Source: Litorilinea aerophila (lineage in GTDB: Bacteria; Chloroflexota; Anaerolineae; Caldilineales; Caldilineaceae). From it: a stretch of DNA of 64,000 nt. Under the pieces are notes generated by a model. That model was not told the DNA's origin. It searched no databases and saw only the letters and a program-made list of their open reading frames with translations. Shown piece after piece: positions 46,458 to 57,455 of this stretch. The first letter of the stretch is position 1. Every line of letters starts with the position of its first letter. The stretch is from contig NZ_VIGC02000021.1 of assembly GCF_006569185.2 (NCBI RefSeq), positions 51,498 to 115,497 on the forward strand, given 5' to 3'. Position numbers and translations under genes: made by a program.

Positions 46458-47300
46458 TCACGGCGCGCCAAACCAGCGGGCTTCCAGCTCGGCCAGGGTG
46501 CCGTCGGTGGCCATGGCCTGCAGGGCCTGGGCGACTTTCTCCTGAAGCTGGCTGGCCGGGAGGGGTAGCACAATGACGTAGGGGTTGCTCTCCAGGGCTG
46601 GCCCGACGGCAACGATGGGCGCACCCTGCCCCTGGGCTTCCCGCAGGGTGACGTTGTCGATGAGGAGGGCGTCGATGGTGATGTCGTTCACCAGCGCGTC
46701 CACCGCCTCCTGGGGGGTGGCGTACGGCACCAGCTCCATGGCAATGTCCTCCCGTTGGAGGTGGCGGCCCACCATGTCCCCCAGGCTGCCCCACTCCACC
46801 GCAACCCGGCGGCCGGCCAGATCGGCCACGGCCTGGATGGGAGAGCCCTGGCGGACCACCAGGCGCACGCCTGCCTCGAAGTAGGGCTCGGAAAAGGCAA
46901 AGTCCTGGGTCATCCGGGGATCGTAGGGGATGGCGCTGATGGCGGCATCCACCTGGCCGGCTTTGACTGCGTCCAACAGGCTGTCGTAGCCCATGGCCGC
47001 GATCTCCAGGCGTAGACCCCACCCCTGGGCCAGATGCCGGGCCAGATCCACATCAAAGCCTGTTGGGTTGCCCTGCTCATCCAGGAACTCAAAGGGGGGG
47101 AAGCTGGGATCCATGCCCACCCGCCAGCTTCCCCGGGCCTGCATGGTCTGCCAGGTGTGGTCCTGGCGCAGGAAGAGGAAGCCGGGTCCTTCGGTCAGCC
47201 GGACGGCCAGGAGGACCAGCAGGAGGAGCAGGGCCAGGCCAGCCACGCCCCAACGCAGCCAGCCCACCCGTTGCTGGTGCCTACGGCTGGTCTGGCTCAC
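46458..47300 (-). CDS. Membrane-anchored amino-acid-type solute-binding domain (SBP_bac_3)
   Basis: 280 residues: basic N-terminus, one helix (VAGLALLLLLVLLAVRL, about 19-35) with no lipobox or cleavage site, then a complete SBP_3 domain (GSWRVGMDPSFPPFEFLDEQGNPTGFDVDLARHLAQGWGL; AISAIPYDPRMTQDFAFSEPYFEAG; LIDNVTLREA). No permease or ATPase gene is near. Its start overlaps the stop of the glycoside hydrolase gene (4 nt), so both come from one transcript. It could be a tethered sensor or receptor rather than a transporter part. Confidence 0.87.
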   Translation of the reverse strand: MSQTSRRHQQRVGWLRWGVAGLALLLLLVLLAVRLTEGPGFLFLRQDHTWQTMQARGSWRVGMDPSFPPFEFLDEQGNPTGFDVDLARHLAQGWGLRLEIAAMGYDSLLDAVKAGQVDAAISAIPYDPRMTQDFAFSEPYFEAGVRLVVRQGSPIQAVADLAGRRVAVEWGSLGDMVGRHLQREDIAMELVPYATPQEAVDALVNDITIDALLIDNVTLREAQGQGAPIVAVGPALESNPYVIVLPLPASQLQEKVAQALQAMATDGTLAELEARWFGAP

Positions 47301-48376
47301 GACGTATCCCCCTGGGCATAGCGCTGGACTTCCTGGTAGATGGGTTTGGGTTCAAAGTCGGTGCGCACGAAGGTGAAATAGTCCTGGTAACTCTTGGCAT
47401 CCCACGGATAGCGGAAGGCCCAGAAACAGACCGCGTCCAGCCAGGGCCATTCCTCCAGCGCGATCTGATAGGCGCGGATGGTGTATTCGATGCGCTGGCC
47501 GGGGCGCACGGCCCGGGTCCAGCGGGGGTGATCGTTCCAGCCGCCCTCGGTGATCATGGCCTGCTTGTGGCCGTCGCCGTTTTCGACCATGATCTGGCGT
47601 AGCAGCTCGCTGCGGCGGAAATTGACCACATCGGCCGCGGCCGGCTCGTCCGGGTCGAAGGTCCAGCCGTAGGCGTGGATGGCCAGCACGTCGAAGTAGT
47701 CGGCGGCGCCGGCGTCGTACATGCGCTGGAGGTACTCCAGGTCGTTCATGCCCCATTCGCTGCCGGGCGGGGCCAGGGTGGGTGCCAGCGCGCCGGCCAG
47801 GACCTGGACGTCCGGGTTGGCGGCCTTGATCATGGGGTAGACCACCTTCAGCATCCGGACGTACTTTTCCGGATCCACCGGCTGGTAGCCCCATTCCAGG
47901 GCCAGGTTGGGCTCGTTCCAGATGATGACATAGTCCACCAGGCCGGCATAACGTCGGACGAATTGGGCGGCATAGTCGCCGAAGTCGGCGAAGTGCTCAT
48001 CGTCCAGGTACAGAGGGGTACTATCCTTGGGGCGGGCCCACTCTGGGACGTAGCCCAGGCGCGCGATCACGGTCAGGCCCTGGCGATTGGCGTGCTGGAT
48101 GACCAGGTCGGTATGGTTCCAGTTGTAGCGGCCTTTTTGGGGTTCCACATAGGCCCAGGGGAAGTACTCCACGATCCAGGGCGCGCCCATCTCCCGCACC
48201 ATCTCCAGGGTGCGCTTGATCTTCCACGCTTCCACCTCGTCGGTCAGGCGGGTGTGGACGCCGATTTTGGGGTTGCGGGTCTGGACCGTGCGCTGGGGTC
48301 CCAGGGGGACCGTGTTGCTGTTGAGACGGAGCCACCAGAGGGCAGCCAGGGCCGTGAGGAAGGCCAGGGCTGCCAT
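47297..48376 (-). CDS. Membrane-anchored glycoside hydrolase (clan GH-A, GH39/GH5-like)
   Basis: At least 359 residues, from ATG 48376 (AAGGA 9 nt upstream). The frame stays open to ATG 48532, but that stretch lies in repeat copy C; a start in between would add a basic segment (KRLRPFLPARGSLSKG) before the helix LLMAALAFLTALAALWW and is possible. The catalytic barrel follows: EMGAPWIVEYFPWAYVEPQKGRYNW, LTVIARLGYVPEWA, the acid/base Glu in VIIWNEPNLALEW, and the nucleophile Glu in AMITEGGWNDHP, then AVCFWAFRYPW. Substrate unknown. Coupled to the downstream anchored SBP_3 protein. Confidence 0.82.
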   Translation of the reverse strand: MAALAFLTALAALWWLRLNSNTVPLGPQRTVQTRNPKIGVHTRLTDEVEAWKIKRTLEMVREMGAPWIVEYFPWAYVEPQKGRYNWNHTDLVIQHANRQGLTVIARLGYVPEWARPKDSTPLYLDDEHFADFGDYAAQFVRRYAGLVDYVIIWNEPNLALEWGYQPVDPEKYVRMLKVVYPMIKAANPDVQVLAGALAPTLAPPGSEWGMNDLEYLQRMYDAGAADYFDVLAIHAYGWTFDPDEPAAADVVNFRRSELLRQIMVENGDGHKQAMITEGGWNDHPRWTRAVRPGQRIEYTIRAYQIALEEWPWLDAVCFWAFRYPWDAKSYQDYFTFVRTDFEPKPIYQEVQRYAQGDTS

Positions 48377-48440
48377 CAGCAGCCATCCTTTCGACAGGCT
48401 TCCTCTAGCAGGCAGAAATGGGCGCAGGCGTTTGATGAAA

Positions 48441-48520
48441 TCCCGACAGAAATTCGCTGAAGCTTTCCACCAGCGGGAACGCCGTCGAATTTCCGCCGCG
48501 GTATTGATGTCAGAGTGTAC
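48441..48520 (+). repeat. Palindromic promoter-proximal repeat, copy C
   Basis: Arms CGACAGAAATTCG (48444-48456) and CGAATTTCCGCCG (48486-48498), centre with GCTTTCCACCAGCGGGAAC, right flank CGGTATTGATGTCAGAGTGTAC. The right side points toward the plus-strand gene at 48844, and the copy lies just upstream of the minus-strand hydrolase. Confidence 0.7.
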
Positions 48521-48595
48521 CAGGACAGCCATTAGGGCAGATCATAATCTGGTGGGGGGGATTTGGCAACTCCGCGCGAATCGGGTATGAGTTCA

Positions 48596-48650
48596 CTGAA
48601 GAAGCACAGAAAAGCACAGATTTGTATCATCCGTGGCTTTGGGCGGTCGA
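48596..48650. repeat. CACAGATT-type dispersed repeat remnant
   Basis: GAAGAAGCACAGAAAAGCAC then AGATTTGTATCATCCGTGGC; same style as 8436-8530. The rest of the 48377-48843 gap holds only repeat C and the -10 element at 48735. Confidence 0.35.
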
Positions 48651-48734
48651 TTTAGCTATCGGGGCTCTGTGGCCGAGCAGAGGGCGGGAAGACGCCAGGT
48701 TGGCTGGTTATTCGTGAAAGACTTGTCGCCATGC

Positions 48735-48740
48735 TATAAT
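48735..48740 (+). promoter_or_regulatory. -10 element before the site-2 protease gene
   Basis: Perfect TATAAT about 104 nt upstream of the start; the -35 region is poor. Confidence 0.35.
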
Positions 48741-48843
48741 TTGGCCGGCTTCAAAGTTCTGGCCGTCCACAGGACGTGGGCGGGCCTGGGGCAGGGATGC
48801 GCGATTCCTGCCCGGTGTGGTTGGCAGAAAGGGATTTCAGGAG

Positions 48844-49569
48844 ATGTATCGAGGCAGCGGGGGGCGGGGTTGGCAAGCCCTGACCACAAACCAGAAGATC
48901 GCCGTGGTGGTGGTTGGGCTGTTGGTTTTGTACGCCATTGTGGCCAGTGGCAGCGGGGGCTTGTTGAGCCCGGCCCGTCTATTGGCGGTGGCAACCATCG
49001 TCCTGGTGGCCTTGCCGGTCCACGAGTTCGCCCATGCGGCGACGGCGGTGGCCCTGGGCGATGACACACCCCGGCGGCAGGGCCGTTTCACCTTGAATCC
49101 CCTGGTCCACATCGATCCGCTGGGGGCATTGCTGATCCTGGTGGCCAACTTCGGCTGGGCGCGGCCGGTGGAGTGGAACCCCCGATACATCCGCATCGAC
49201 CGCCGCCTGGGTTCCATCCTGGTGGCTGCGGCGGGCCCTTTCAGCAACCTGCTGTTGGCCTTCCTGGGGATTTTGCTGCTGAAGAGCGGCATTGGACTGC
49301 AGGGTCCGCTGCCGGCCTACTTTGTGGTGCAGTTCCTGAACTTTTTCGTCAACATCAACGTGTTGCTTTTCGTGTTTAACTTAATCCCGGTGCCGCCGTT
49401 GGATGGCTCCCACGTGTTGTTTGCCCTGTTGCCGGGCGATACCTATCGGCTGCAGATGCAGCTCAGCCAGTATGGATTTTTGATCCTGATGGCCATCATT
49501 TTCCTGGCACCGGGCCTGATTCGCATTCCCACAGGGATCATCCTGCGCGCCCTGTATTCTTTCGTGTAG
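48844..49569 (+). CDS. Site-2 protease family (M50) intramembrane metalloprotease
   Basis: 241 residues from ATG 48844 (AAAGGG 10 nt upstream); GTG 48817 is a weaker alternative. Six or so helices; zinc motif HEFAH in [18 protein letters not shown], then [26 protein letters not shown], and the third ligand in [21 protein letters not shown]. It belongs to the small, PDZ-less group, typical of Rv/YwhC-like proteins. Substrate unknown. Ten nt before the HD-domain gene. Confidence 0.92.
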   Translation: MYRGSGGRGWQALTTNQKIAVVVVGLLVLYAIVASGSGGLLSPARLLAVATIVLVALPVHEFAHAATAVALGDDTPRRQGRFTLNPLVHIDPLGALLILVANFGWARPVEWNPRYIRIDRRLGSILVAAAGPFSNLLLAFLGILLLKSGIGLQGPLPAYFVVQFLNFFVNINVLLFVFNLIPVPPLDGSHVLFALLPGDTYRLQMQLSQYGFLILMAIIFLAPGLIRIPTGIILRALYSFV

Positions 49570-49578
49570 TTTGTTGGC

Positions 49579-50214
49579 ATGGGTGATTTCGTTCAGGTGA
49601 ATCAGCGTGGCAATTCGCATAGTGTGAGGATTTCGGGGTTGATTCACCCCTTGTCTGCCTCGCTTCATGGGCCATGGTACCGGCGGGCGGCCTACCGGAT
49701 CGGGCAATTTTGGCGGGGGTTCCGGGCGCGGGTGCAGCCGGCGGAGCTGGATCAGGCCCGGGCGCTGTTACCGCCGGATGCGGCCAGACTCTTTCTGCGC
49801 ATGCCCCGGGATGCCCAGCGCCACAGTTTGAACGTCTGGTCCACCCTGCAGGACGCGGGCTACCGGCACCCGGATCTGGCCGTGGCTGCACTACTACACG
49901 ATGTGGGCAAGCTCGCGGCCGAGGAGGCGGGTCTCCGTTTGGGGCTCTGGCTGCGGGGTCCCCTGGTTCTGTTGGAGGCCTGGGCGCCGGCCCTTTTGGC
50001 GCGCTGGGCCAGCCCTGATCCTCGCCAGGGATGGCGTTATCTCCTGCATGTGCATCGAGCGCATCCGGCCATTGGCGCTGCGTGGGCCCGGACGGCGGGG
50101 TGTAGCGATCTGGCCTGCTGGCTGATCGCCCATCACCAGACCTGGCCCGTTGAAGCTTCCTCCGAGGTGCTGGAACTGCTGGCAGCCCTGCGTTGGGCGG
50201 ACAGCCAGCATTGA
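49579..50214 (+). CDS. HD-domain phosphohydrolase-like protein
   Basis: 211 residues. HD signature in order: RHSLNVWSTL, then VAALLHDVGKLAAEE (His-Asp), a conserved His in LLHVHRAHPAIGAAWA, and IAHHQTWPVEA. Such proteins hydrolyse phosphoester bonds in nucleotides. A roughly 20-residue hydrophobic stretch (RGPLVLLEAWAPALLARW) lies inside the domain. The first 60 residues are not family-specific, so a later start is possible. Confidence 0.8.
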   Translation: MGDFVQVNQRGNSHSVRISGLIHPLSASLHGPWYRRAAYRIGQFWRGFRARVQPAELDQARALLPPDAARLFLRMPRDAQRHSLNVWSTLQDAGYRHPDLAVAALLHDVGKLAAEEAGLRLGLWLRGPLVLLEAWAPALLARWASPDPRQGWRYLLHVHRAHPAIGAAWARTAGCSDLACWLIAHHQTWPVEASSEVLELLAALRWADSQH

Positions 50215-50276
50215 CTGGGGGCATAGGTGGCCTGAGTCTGTTGGGCTGAGTGAATCGGAAGAAAGTGGCATAATCC

Positions 50277-51275
50277 ATGGCAAAACCCAAGATTACCATC
50301 ATCGGACTGGGCCTGATTGGGGCCAGCTTTGGTCTGGCCCTGCAAAAAGAGGAAGCCGATTTCGAGATCGTCGGCCACGACAAGGAACCGGAGGTGGCCC
50401 AAGGGGCGCGGCGTACCCAGGCCGTCCATCGTACCGAGTGGAATTTGCATCGGGCCTGTGAACATGCGGACATGATCCTGTTGGCCGTCCCCCTGAGCGA
50501 ATTCGAGGATCTGTTCCGGGAGATTGCTGAAGATTTGAAACCGGGCTGTTTGGTGCTGGCGGCCACCCCGGTACTGCAGCCGGCTATTGAGCTGGCCGAT
50601 CGCCACCTGCCTGGGCATGTCCACTTTGTGGCCGGGCATCCTGTGTTGGCTGGCGTGGGGGGGACCCTCTCGGTGCGGGCAGACCTCTTCGACGGTGTGG
50701 TCTTTTCCCTGGCGCCGGGCCTGCAGACCGAGCCGGCCGCGGTCCAACTGGCCAGCGATTTTGTGGAACGTATCGGCGCCACGCCCCTTTTCGTGGATGC
50801 CCAGGAGCACGACGGCATCATTGCCGCGGTGGAGCAGCTGCCCCAGGTGATGGCGGTGGCCCTTATGCGCCTGAGCAGTAGTTCGGCGGGCTGGCGGGAA
50901 GCCCGGCGGCTGGCTGGGCGGCAGTTTGCCCAGGCTACCGAGACGGGCGCCGGCGCGCAGCAGTTGTTCAGCACCCTGACCGGCAATCGGGAAAATATCC
51001 TGTTGCGGATAGAGCAGTTGCAGCAGGAGCTGGCCGAGTGGCGGGAGCTGCTGCTGGCGACGCCGGAGCCGGACGAGAAGCATCCCCTGTTGGCCGCTCT
51101 GGAGGAGGCCATGCATGCCCGGACCCGCTGGGAGGCCCAGGCTCTCTTGAAGAATTGGGAAGAAAGCCCGGGGACGGGGCAGTCCCGAGAGGCTGAAGGC
51201 GCGGGCATGTTCCGACAGATGTTTTTGGGTGGGTTTATGGGAAGGCGCCCCAGCCCAGGTTCCAGGAAAGATTGA
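50277..51275 (+). CDS. tyrA: Prephenate dehydrogenase family protein
   Basis: 332 residues. Rossmann motif ITIIGLGLIGASFGLAL at the N-terminus, ADMILLAVPLSEFEDLFREI, then FVAGHPVLAGVGG (the catalytic-His position of TyrA), and IGATPLFVDAQEHDGIIAAVEQLPQVMAVALM, the dimer-domain part. These enzymes make 4-hydroxyphenylpyruvate (or arogenate to tyrosine). The C-terminal 60 residues are not conserved. ATG 50277 directly follows a CATAAT box. Confidence 0.85.
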   Translation: MAKPKITIIGLGLIGASFGLALQKEEADFEIVGHDKEPEVAQGARRTQAVHRTEWNLHRACEHADMILLAVPLSEFEDLFREIAEDLKPGCLVLAATPVLQPAIELADRHLPGHVHFVAGHPVLAGVGGTLSVRADLFDGVVFSLAPGLQTEPAAVQLASDFVERIGATPLFVDAQEHDGIIAAVEQLPQVMAVALMRLSSSSAGWREARRLAGRQFAQATETGAGAQQLFSTLTGNRENILLRIEQLQQELAEWRELLLATPEPDEKHPLLAALEEAMHARTRWEAQALLKNWEESPGTGQSREAEGAGMFRQMFLGGFMGRRPSPGSRKD

Positions 51276-51277
51276 TC

Positions 51278-51312
51278 CGAATTTCTGTTGTGGTATTTAC
51301 GCCAGACTGTAT
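51278..51312 (+). repeat. Palindromic promoter-proximal repeat, half copy D
   Basis: CGAATTTCTGTTGTGGTATT then TACGCCAGACTGTAT repeats the right half of copy B. TTGTGG (51286-51291) and TATACG (51310-51315) are 18 nt apart, so it might act as a promoter for the gene at 51362. Confidence 0.6.
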
Positions 51313-51361
51313 ACGCTAGACTTTAGTGGCGACGCAACAAGCTGGGGTAGGGTAAAGCGTC

Positions 51362-52348
51362 TTGAAATGTATCATCCAGATCCCTTGCTATAACGAAGCG
51401 CAAACACTACCGCAGACGGTGGCGGATCTCCCTACCTCACTGCCAGGCGTTGATATCGTGGAATACCTGGTGATTGACGACGGCAGCAGTGACGGTACGG
51501 CGGAAGTGGCGCGGCGGCTGGGCGTGCATCACATCGTGCGCCATCCGCGCAATCTTGGCCTGGCGCGTGCCTTCCGCACCGGCCTGGATACCTGTCTACA
51601 ACTGGGTGCAGATATTATCGTCAACACCGATGCCGATAACCAGTACGTTGGCGCCGACATTGCCCTGTTGGTGGCGCCGATTGTGACAGGAGAGGCGGAA
51701 TTGGTGGTTGGCGATCGGGGAGTGGCGCATGTTGAACATTTCTCTCCGTTGAAGCGCGTGTTACAGCGGCTGGGCAGTTGGGTGATCTCGCAGGCTGCCG
51801 GCGTGCCGGTGCCGGACGCCACCAGCGGTTTCCGTGCCATGACGCGTGAGGTGGCGCTGCATACGTTGGTGCTTAGTCCCTATTCGTACACCTTGGAGAC
51901 CTTGATCCAAGCAGGAGCGCAACGTCGCCTCGTTCGCTTCGTGCCTGTGCGCACCAATCCTCCGACGCGACCCTCTCGCTTGATGAACAACCTACCACAC
52001 TATCTGGCGAATTCAACCGTAACCATCGTGCGCGCCTATGCCTTCTACCGGCCGCTGCGCGTGTTTACGACCATCGGGGCAATCTCACTGCTGGTGGGTA
52101 TACTGATCGGTGTACGCTTTTTAGTCGCCTATTTCTCGCAGGGTGGGGCCGGTCATGTGCAGTCGTTGATCCTGGCGGCGGTGCTGTTGATCGCTGGCTT
52201 TCAGACGCTGCTGATTGGGCTAGTGGCGGATTTAATCGGCGCGAATCGGAAGATTATGGAGGAAGTGTTGGTGCGGTTGAGGCAAAGGGAGGATGAGGAT
52301 AGTCTCCAGCGTTATCCCTCTAAAACACAAAAAGTTCATGAAAGATAA
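51362..52348 (+). CDS. Glycosyltransferase family 2 (polyprenyl-phosphate sugar synthase type)
   Basis: 328 residues from TTG 51362. [64 protein letters not shown] (DxD) and [15 protein letters not shown] mark a DPM1/GtrB-like enzyme that loads a sugar onto a lipid phosphate. Two C-terminal helices (about 240-300) fit membrane attachment. It is the first gene of the polysaccharide cluster and still has GC-rich codon use, unlike the genes that follow. Confidence 0.9.
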   Translation: MKCIIQIPCYNEAQTLPQTVADLPTSLPGVDIVEYLVIDDGSSDGTAEVARRLGVHHIVRHPRNLGLARAFRTGLDTCLQLGADIIVNTDADNQYVGADIALLVAPIVTGEAELVVGDRGVAHVEHFSPLKRVLQRLGSWVISQAAGVPVPDATSGFRAMTREVALHTLVLSPYSYTLETLIQAGAQRRLVRFVPVRTNPPTRPSRLMNNLPHYLANSTVTIVRAYAFYRPLRVFTTIGAISLLVGILIGVRFLVAYFSQGGAGHVQSLILAAVLLIAGFQTLLIGLVADLIGANRKIMEEVLVRLRQREDEDSLQRYPSKTQKVHER

Positions 52349-53612
52349 TCATACATCGGCTCCAATTCAGCCGTTAAAAATTTGTTTTATCACTTCAAGT
52401 TATCCAGTTGATGCAAACGATGGCTCTGCCCGCTTCATTCACTCCATGGCGCAGGCGCTGGTTGATCGAGGGCATCATGTGGATGTTGTATTGCCCTATC
52501 AGGCTCGTCTGAAGAAATGGCCGGATAAGGTACGTCTATTTCCTTTTCATTATATATGGCCTGCTTCACTGGCGATCATGGGATATGCCCAAGCAACTCA
52601 CAGCGATAAGAAGCTTCGCAGGCTTGCCTATGCCCTTGCGCCTGGATTCGCTATGCAGCAAATACGTACGCTCTTACAACTTCATAGAAAGTTCCGCTAC
52701 GATGTTCTCCATGGTCACTGGGTAATACCAAACGGTGTTACTGCGGCTTGGGTTTCTAAGCACATTAAACGTCCACTTCTCATTAGCCTCCACGGCTCTG
52801 ACATCTTTTTTGCCACAAAACATCCATTACTAAAACGAGCCGCTCAATATGCATTTGCTCGGGCTAGCGCTGTGACGGCGTGTAGTCCCAGCCTATATAA
52901 TGGCGCCTTAGCGCTAGGCGCACAAGTGGAAAGGATGCATTTACTGCCATATGGTGTGGATGCAGAACGTTTCCACGTTGTTACCGCAGAGGAACGGGCA
53001 ATCGTACGTCAGCAGCTTGGGATTGCATCGAGCCAAATAGTGGTTTCTTTTATCGGAAGACTGGTGGAAAAGAAAGGTGGAGAATATTTAATCAAAGCGC
53101 TGCCCCTGGTGAGATCTTGTTTGCCTGATATACTTTGCCTGATTGGCGGAACAGGGCCAGAGTATTCAAGGCTTTGTGGGTTAGTGGAAAGGTATGGTCT
53201 AAGGGATTCGGTGCGTTTTCTGGGAAATCTTGAATGGAATCAGGTAGCAACTTTGCTCAAAGCTACAGACATATTTGTAGCCCCCTCCATTCATGATACT
53301 GAAGGCAATGTGGATGGCCTTCCCAATACCATATTAGAGGCGATGGCCTCGGGCTGCTCTATTGTTGCAACCAATTTGCCCGGAATCTCCCTGGCGATTT
53401 CTGATGGTATTCATGGGCGGCTTGTCGCCGAACGAAACCATGAGGCACTTGCTAGAGCGATTATACAGCTAGGGCACGACGGTGGCTTGCGAGCAACACT
53501 CGGCGCAAATGCAAGATACCGGGCTATCCAAAAGTTCAGCTGGAATGTTGTAGCTGCAAAATTGGCAACATTCTATGCAGGGGCATTAGCAGAATCTGGT
53601 ATCTCAATTTGA
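52338..53612 (+). CDS. Glycosyltransferase family 4
   Basis: 424 residues from ATG 52338 (11-nt overlap with the preceding gene). [28 protein letters not shown] opens the N-domain; the C-domain has [89 protein letters not shown], which keeps the E(x)7E nucleotide-sugar motif. Codon use is AT-rich relative to the first 51 kb. Confidence 0.9.
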   Translation: MKDNHTSAPIQPLKICFITSSYPVDANDGSARFIHSMAQALVDRGHHVDVVLPYQARLKKWPDKVRLFPFHYIWPASLAIMGYAQATHSDKKLRRLAYALAPGFAMQQIRTLLQLHRKFRYDVLHGHWVIPNGVTAAWVSKHIKRPLLISLHGSDIFFATKHPLLKRAAQYAFARASAVTACSPSLYNGALALGAQVERMHLLPYGVDAERFHVVTAEERAIVRQQLGIASSQIVVSFIGRLVEKKGGEYLIKALPLVRSCLPDILCLIGGTGPEYSRLCGLVERYGLRDSVRFLGNLEWNQVATLLKATDIFVAPSIHDTEGNVDGLPNTILEAMASGCSIVATNLPGISLAISDGIHGRLVAERNHEALARAIIQLGHDGGLRATLGANARYRAIQKFSWNVVAAKLATFYAGALAESGISI

Positions 53613-53622
53613 TTATCATGCA

Positions 53623-54882
53623 ATGACTCCAGATGAAAATCATCTAAGTATAAGCAATTTGGGAGCATGCAAACAAACTAATAGGCCAATTCGTGTTCTA
53701 GAACTAACAGCCGGACTGGCTGTCGGTGAGCCCCTTGGTGGCGCTGCACGATTTGTAATTGAATTGACCAAAACTTTTGATAGGACTCTGATAGAGCCTT
53801 TCTTGGTTTGTGTATGGAAGTACGAAACTCTCCCTGAAAAACATTGGCAGTCGATTATAGAAGCCTGTTCGATTCCATATTATTTGGGAGGGCGATGGCG
53901 TTCAGAATATCTTCTCCAGAGCTGCATCGCTGGTCTACGTGGTTTATGGAATTTACAAGGTTATCAGCCGGACATCATTCATAGCCACGGGGAATTCACC
54001 GATATTGCCGCGATCTTGTTGAAATGGAAACTTGGTGCCCGTTATCTTGTGCGCACCCGACACAGTCTTATTGAATGGCCAAAACGTCCGGCATTGGGTC
54101 GTATTTTTGGCCACTGGATCTACCCTGCAGTGTTTGATATGGAAGTAGCCGTGTCACGCGGCGCCACCGACGCGCTAAATCGGCGTATGCTCGCGCGCCT
54201 TCGACGACAACGGGCTGTCTACATCGCAAATGCGATTGACTTTACTCGTTTCAAGTTTGAAGCGACAGATTCTTTGCTCATTAAGAGGCAGTTTAATCTC
54301 CCTGAGGATGCTCTTATAGTCGGCACTATCGGTTCATTATCGAGGGTGAAAGGATACGATGTGCTTCTGAATGCTTTTCAGCAAGTCGTGGCACATATTC
54401 CACACGCCTACCTGGTCATAGTCGGGGACGGTCCGGAACGTGCTGCTTTGTCCATACAGGCTGAATCATTGGGGATTCAACATTCTATTCGTTTTCTTGG
54501 ATCTCAACGGCATGTAGAGCAAATTTACAACATCTTTGACCTTTTTGTTTCTAGCTCTTTCATTGAAGGTCTCCCTACGGTGTTGCTGGAAAGCATCGCC
54601 TCTGGCATTCCTGTCGTTGCGACGAATATCCCGGGATCCAGGGAAATTATCGAACATGATGTAACTGGTTTACTCGTACCTCCAGGTGATCCAATCGCTC
54701 TGGGGAAGACATTGATTCAGGCCCTGCACTCCCCTCAGAGGATGAAATTGCTGGCGAAGGAAGCATTCAGGAGAGCTAGGGCTCGATTCTCCATTGAATC
54801 CATTGCTGAACAGTATACAACTCTCTTCCAACACTTGGTCGCCGCTCCACCTAATGCACCACTCTCCTCCCATTTCGACTAA
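53623..54882 (+). CDS. Glycosyltransferase family 4
   Basis: 419 residues. [29 protein letters not shown], then [17 protein letters not shown], and in the C-domain [87 protein letters not shown] (E(x)7E kept). It is paralogous to the gene at 57456 (both have [35 protein letters not shown] segments). Confidence 0.9.
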   Translation: MTPDENHLSISNLGACKQTNRPIRVLELTAGLAVGEPLGGAARFVIELTKTFDRTLIEPFLVCVWKYETLPEKHWQSIIEACSIPYYLGGRWRSEYLLQSCIAGLRGLWNLQGYQPDIIHSHGEFTDIAAILLKWKLGARYLVRTRHSLIEWPKRPALGRIFGHWIYPAVFDMEVAVSRGATDALNRRMLARLRRQRAVYIANAIDFTRFKFEATDSLLIKRQFNLPEDALIVGTIGSLSRVKGYDVLLNAFQQVVAHIPHAYLVIVGDGPERAALSIQAESLGIQHSIRFLGSQRHVEQIYNIFDLFVSSSFIEGLPTVLLESIASGIPVVATNIPGSREIIEHDVTGLLVPPGDPIALGKTLIQALHSPQRMKLLAKEAFRRARARFSIESIAEQYTTLFQHLVAAPPNAPLSSHFD

Positions 54883-54885
54883 TCG

Positions 54886-56160
54886 ATGAATAGGGATATT
54901 TCGCTAGAGCGACGCCGATTTGCACTTAACTACGGAGCTCTCTTCACCGGCACTGCAATTGCTCGTGTTCTTGCAGGCATTTCCTTAATCTTGGTCGCAC
55001 GTCAAATCGGTACAGCACAGTTTGGTCAGTTCACAGCCAGTTTAGCTTTAACAAAAATTACCTCTGTTGCCTTTGCTCTAGGTCTAGAAGGGTGGCTCTT
55101 GGGTAACGGCTTCCGAGAGGGAAATCACCAACTCCTCTCACAACGAAGCACATCGGTATTGCTAATTACCACCGGGTTTGGGTTGCTATGGCTGGGTGCT
55201 TATATTCTCATTGGGCACTGGCTCAATCCTGACATTTTCCCCTATTCTGTAGTTCTTCTTTGTGCACTTTCTGTATGGTTTGAAGAAATATTGAATGTTG
55301 TTGCCACGACATTTAAGACTGCGCTCCATAACTTTATTACATTTTGGATCATTACCGGTTCACAATTTTTGTTAATTACCCTGATTTTTATCCAGGCAAT
55401 ATCCGGTCAAGATCAATTGCTGCCCTTTCTTCAATTTCGGGTTCTTGGAATGGCGTTTTCTGCCGGAGTGGCATTATTAGTAATGGAGAAATTCATTTCA
55501 TTTCGAGTGGCCCGAGACGAAATAATTAATACACTGAAGGCGTGTCCACCCTTTGCACTCTCGCTCACGCTAAACCTCGTTTATGAACGTATCGATGTGG
55601 TGATCGTTGGAGCCTGGCTGGGAAAAGAGTTGGTTGGTATATACACACCGGCAACAACCATCTTGATAGCATTATTTCTGATTCCCGGAACGCTTTATGG
55701 CATTATTTCACCGCTGATGAGCCAATTAGCCGTACAATCGTTTGTACGCTTGAAGCGCTTTTTTTACCGAACTCTTCTGGGAAGTGCTGGTCTAGGGTTT
55801 TGTTTAACGCTCTCTCTATATTTTGTAGCGCCGCACTTGATTCTTTGGCTGTATGGGCCAGATTATCAACAAGCAGGAGTTTTACTCGCAGTTCTCAGTG
55901 GTGTCTTGTTTTTCCGTAGTCTGACCTTCCCTTTAGCTGCGTTTTTAATTGCGGTGCGCTGGCAAACAAAACGCTTGTTGCCTCAAACGCTTTCTGCAGC
56001 TACAAATTTAGTCCTCAATCTGTTGATTGTTCAAACACGAGGCGTCCGAGGGGTTGCATGGGTGTATGTATTGTCAGAGGCTATACTTATGATTGGTCAT
56101 CTACTTCTGGCGACCGTTTGGCTATTCAAGGCAAGGGAAAAGGGTCTCCGAACATTGTGA
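54886..56160 (+). CDS. Wzx-like flippase (polysaccharide biosynthesis family, MATE/MOP fold)
   Basis: 424 residues with twelve or more hydrophobic segments. [47 protein letters not shown] at the N-terminus is typical of O-antigen/EPS flippases that move lipid-linked repeat units across the membrane. [27 protein letters not shown] is the conserved central segment. Starts 3 nt after the previous stop; its own stop overlaps the next start (GTGA). Confidence 0.88.
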   Translation: MNRDISLERRRFALNYGALFTGTAIARVLAGISLILVARQIGTAQFGQFTASLALTKITSVAFALGLEGWLLGNGFREGNHQLLSQRSTSVLLITTGFGLLWLGAYILIGHWLNPDIFPYSVVLLCALSVWFEEILNVVATTFKTALHNFITFWIITGSQFLLITLIFIQAISGQDQLLPFLQFRVLGMAFSAGVALLVMEKFISFRVARDEIINTLKACPPFALSLTLNLVYERIDVVIVGAWLGKELVGIYTPATTILIALFLIPGTLYGIISPLMSQLAVQSFVRLKRFFYRTLLGSAGLGFCLTLSLYFVAPHLILWLYGPDYQQAGVLLAVLSGVLFFRSLTFPLAAFLIAVRWQTKRLLPQTLSAATNLVLNLLIVQTRGVRGVAWVYVLSEAILMIGHLLLATVWLFKAREKGLRTL

Positions 56161-57452
56161 ATATTCTGATTACGAACGTTCATTCAGTACGGAATGCAGG
56201 CGATGCAGTTCTTCTCGAAGTCACGCTGAGCGAAATTGGAAGTATCTTTCCTGAGGCGAATATTACTGTATCTATGAACGATCCTGATGATTATAGACCT
56301 TGGGGAAGAGAGAAGGTTGTTGGATCATTTATCCAGTGGTTCAAGTCAGGTGTTGGTAAACGTGGAGATTGGAAAATTGGGCACCTGCTGCTCGCTCCAT
56401 ATTGGCTTGGGCGGGCTATTTTGGCGGCTTTGGTTTTCCGGTGGACAGGTCTCCCGTTGTTCTTGCCACGCAACCCTGAGCGTCGCCGCCTGTTAATGGC
56501 CTACTTTGATGCGGATTTGATCATTAGTTGCCCTGGGAATTTCTTTTTAAGCGGCTCTGGCTTAGGGTTACCCCTCTTTTTGGCTGTGTTTTCGCTTGCG
56601 TACGGATGGCTAGTAGGCAAGCCTTTGTACATGATGCAGCAGTCTGTTGGGCCGTTGCGACGCTTCATTGATCGGGTAGTTGTAACTTGGCTGTTGCGAA
56701 GGCTTCGGATAATCTTTTTGCGTGATAGCCGCTCCATGGAAACGCTGCGATCATTAAATTTTGAGCATCCGCGCTGCTTTGTCATTCCAGATGTGGCGTT
56801 TCTTTATCAGGGGGACGGTGATGTAGGACGATTTCTTGAAATCCTTCAAACGACTAGGGGGATGCAGCGCCCTTTTATCGGTGTCACTGTCATTGATTTC
56901 GGAACGCAGAATCGGTTTTTTTATCGACAAAAGAGCTATGAAAAGGCGATAGTTGATGCGCTTAGTTACTTTGTGCGAAAACACGGCGGGTCAATATTTG
57001 TATTCCCACAGGTTTGTGGTCCGAGCGAAGCTGAAGACGACCGAATTCCCGGCCAGCGCATCGTTGAAGCTCTGATAAAAAAGAATATCCCAGCTATCTG
57101 GATAGACACGCCATGGCGTCCGAACGAGCTACAAGCTGCTTATGGACAAATGGACATGTTTGTTGGAACACGGCTTCACTCGAATATTTTTGCAATGACA
57201 GCTGGTACCCCAGTCATTGCTATTGCGTACTATTATAAAACCTATGGAATCATGCAAATGCTCGAATTGTCCGAATGGGTGCAGGATATTCAAACCGTTG
57301 ATTCAGAGAAACTTGCAAACCTCCTAGAAGAACTATGGAAGCGTCACAACGCTATTCGGCGTCATCTGGGCTCCCGCTTACCAACAATCCGTGAGCAGGC
57401 GCACTCCGCAGTGCAGTTCATTCAAAGCGACTTTAGGCTGCTTAGCCGATAA
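56157..57452 (+). CDS. Polysaccharide pyruvyl transferase family protein
   Basis: 431 residues. GTG 56157 (in the GTGA overlap) gives [24 protein letters not shown], the standard opening of CsaB/WcaK-like pyruvyl transferases; upstream codons lie in the flippase gene in another frame. C-terminal family features: [60 protein letters not shown]. Adds a ketal-pyruvate from PEP to a sugar of the polymer. Confidence 0.88.
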   Translation: MNILITNVHSVRNAGDAVLLEVTLSEIGSIFPEANITVSMNDPDDYRPWGREKVVGSFIQWFKSGVGKRGDWKIGHLLLAPYWLGRAILAALVFRWTGLPLFLPRNPERRRLLMAYFDADLIISCPGNFFLSGSGLGLPLFLAVFSLAYGWLVGKPLYMMQQSVGPLRRFIDRVVVTWLLRRLRIIFLRDSRSMETLRSLNFEHPRCFVIPDVAFLYQGDGDVGRFLEILQTTRGMQRPFIGVTVIDFGTQNRFFYRQKSYEKAIVDALSYFVRKHGGSIFVFPQVCGPSEAEDDRIPGQRIVEALIKKNIPAIWIDTPWRPNELQAAYGQMDMFVGTRLHSNIFAMTAGTPVIAIAYYYKTYGIMQMLELSEWVQDIQTVDSEKLANLLEELWKRHNAIRRHLGSRLPTIREQAHSAVQFIQSDFRLLSR

Positions 57453-57455
57453 AAT

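Noticed and set aside
48377..48532. Upstream extension of the glycoside hydrolase to ATG 48532
   Set aside because: That stretch is mostly repeat copy C and no ribosome site precedes 48532, although a start between the two cannot be excluded.
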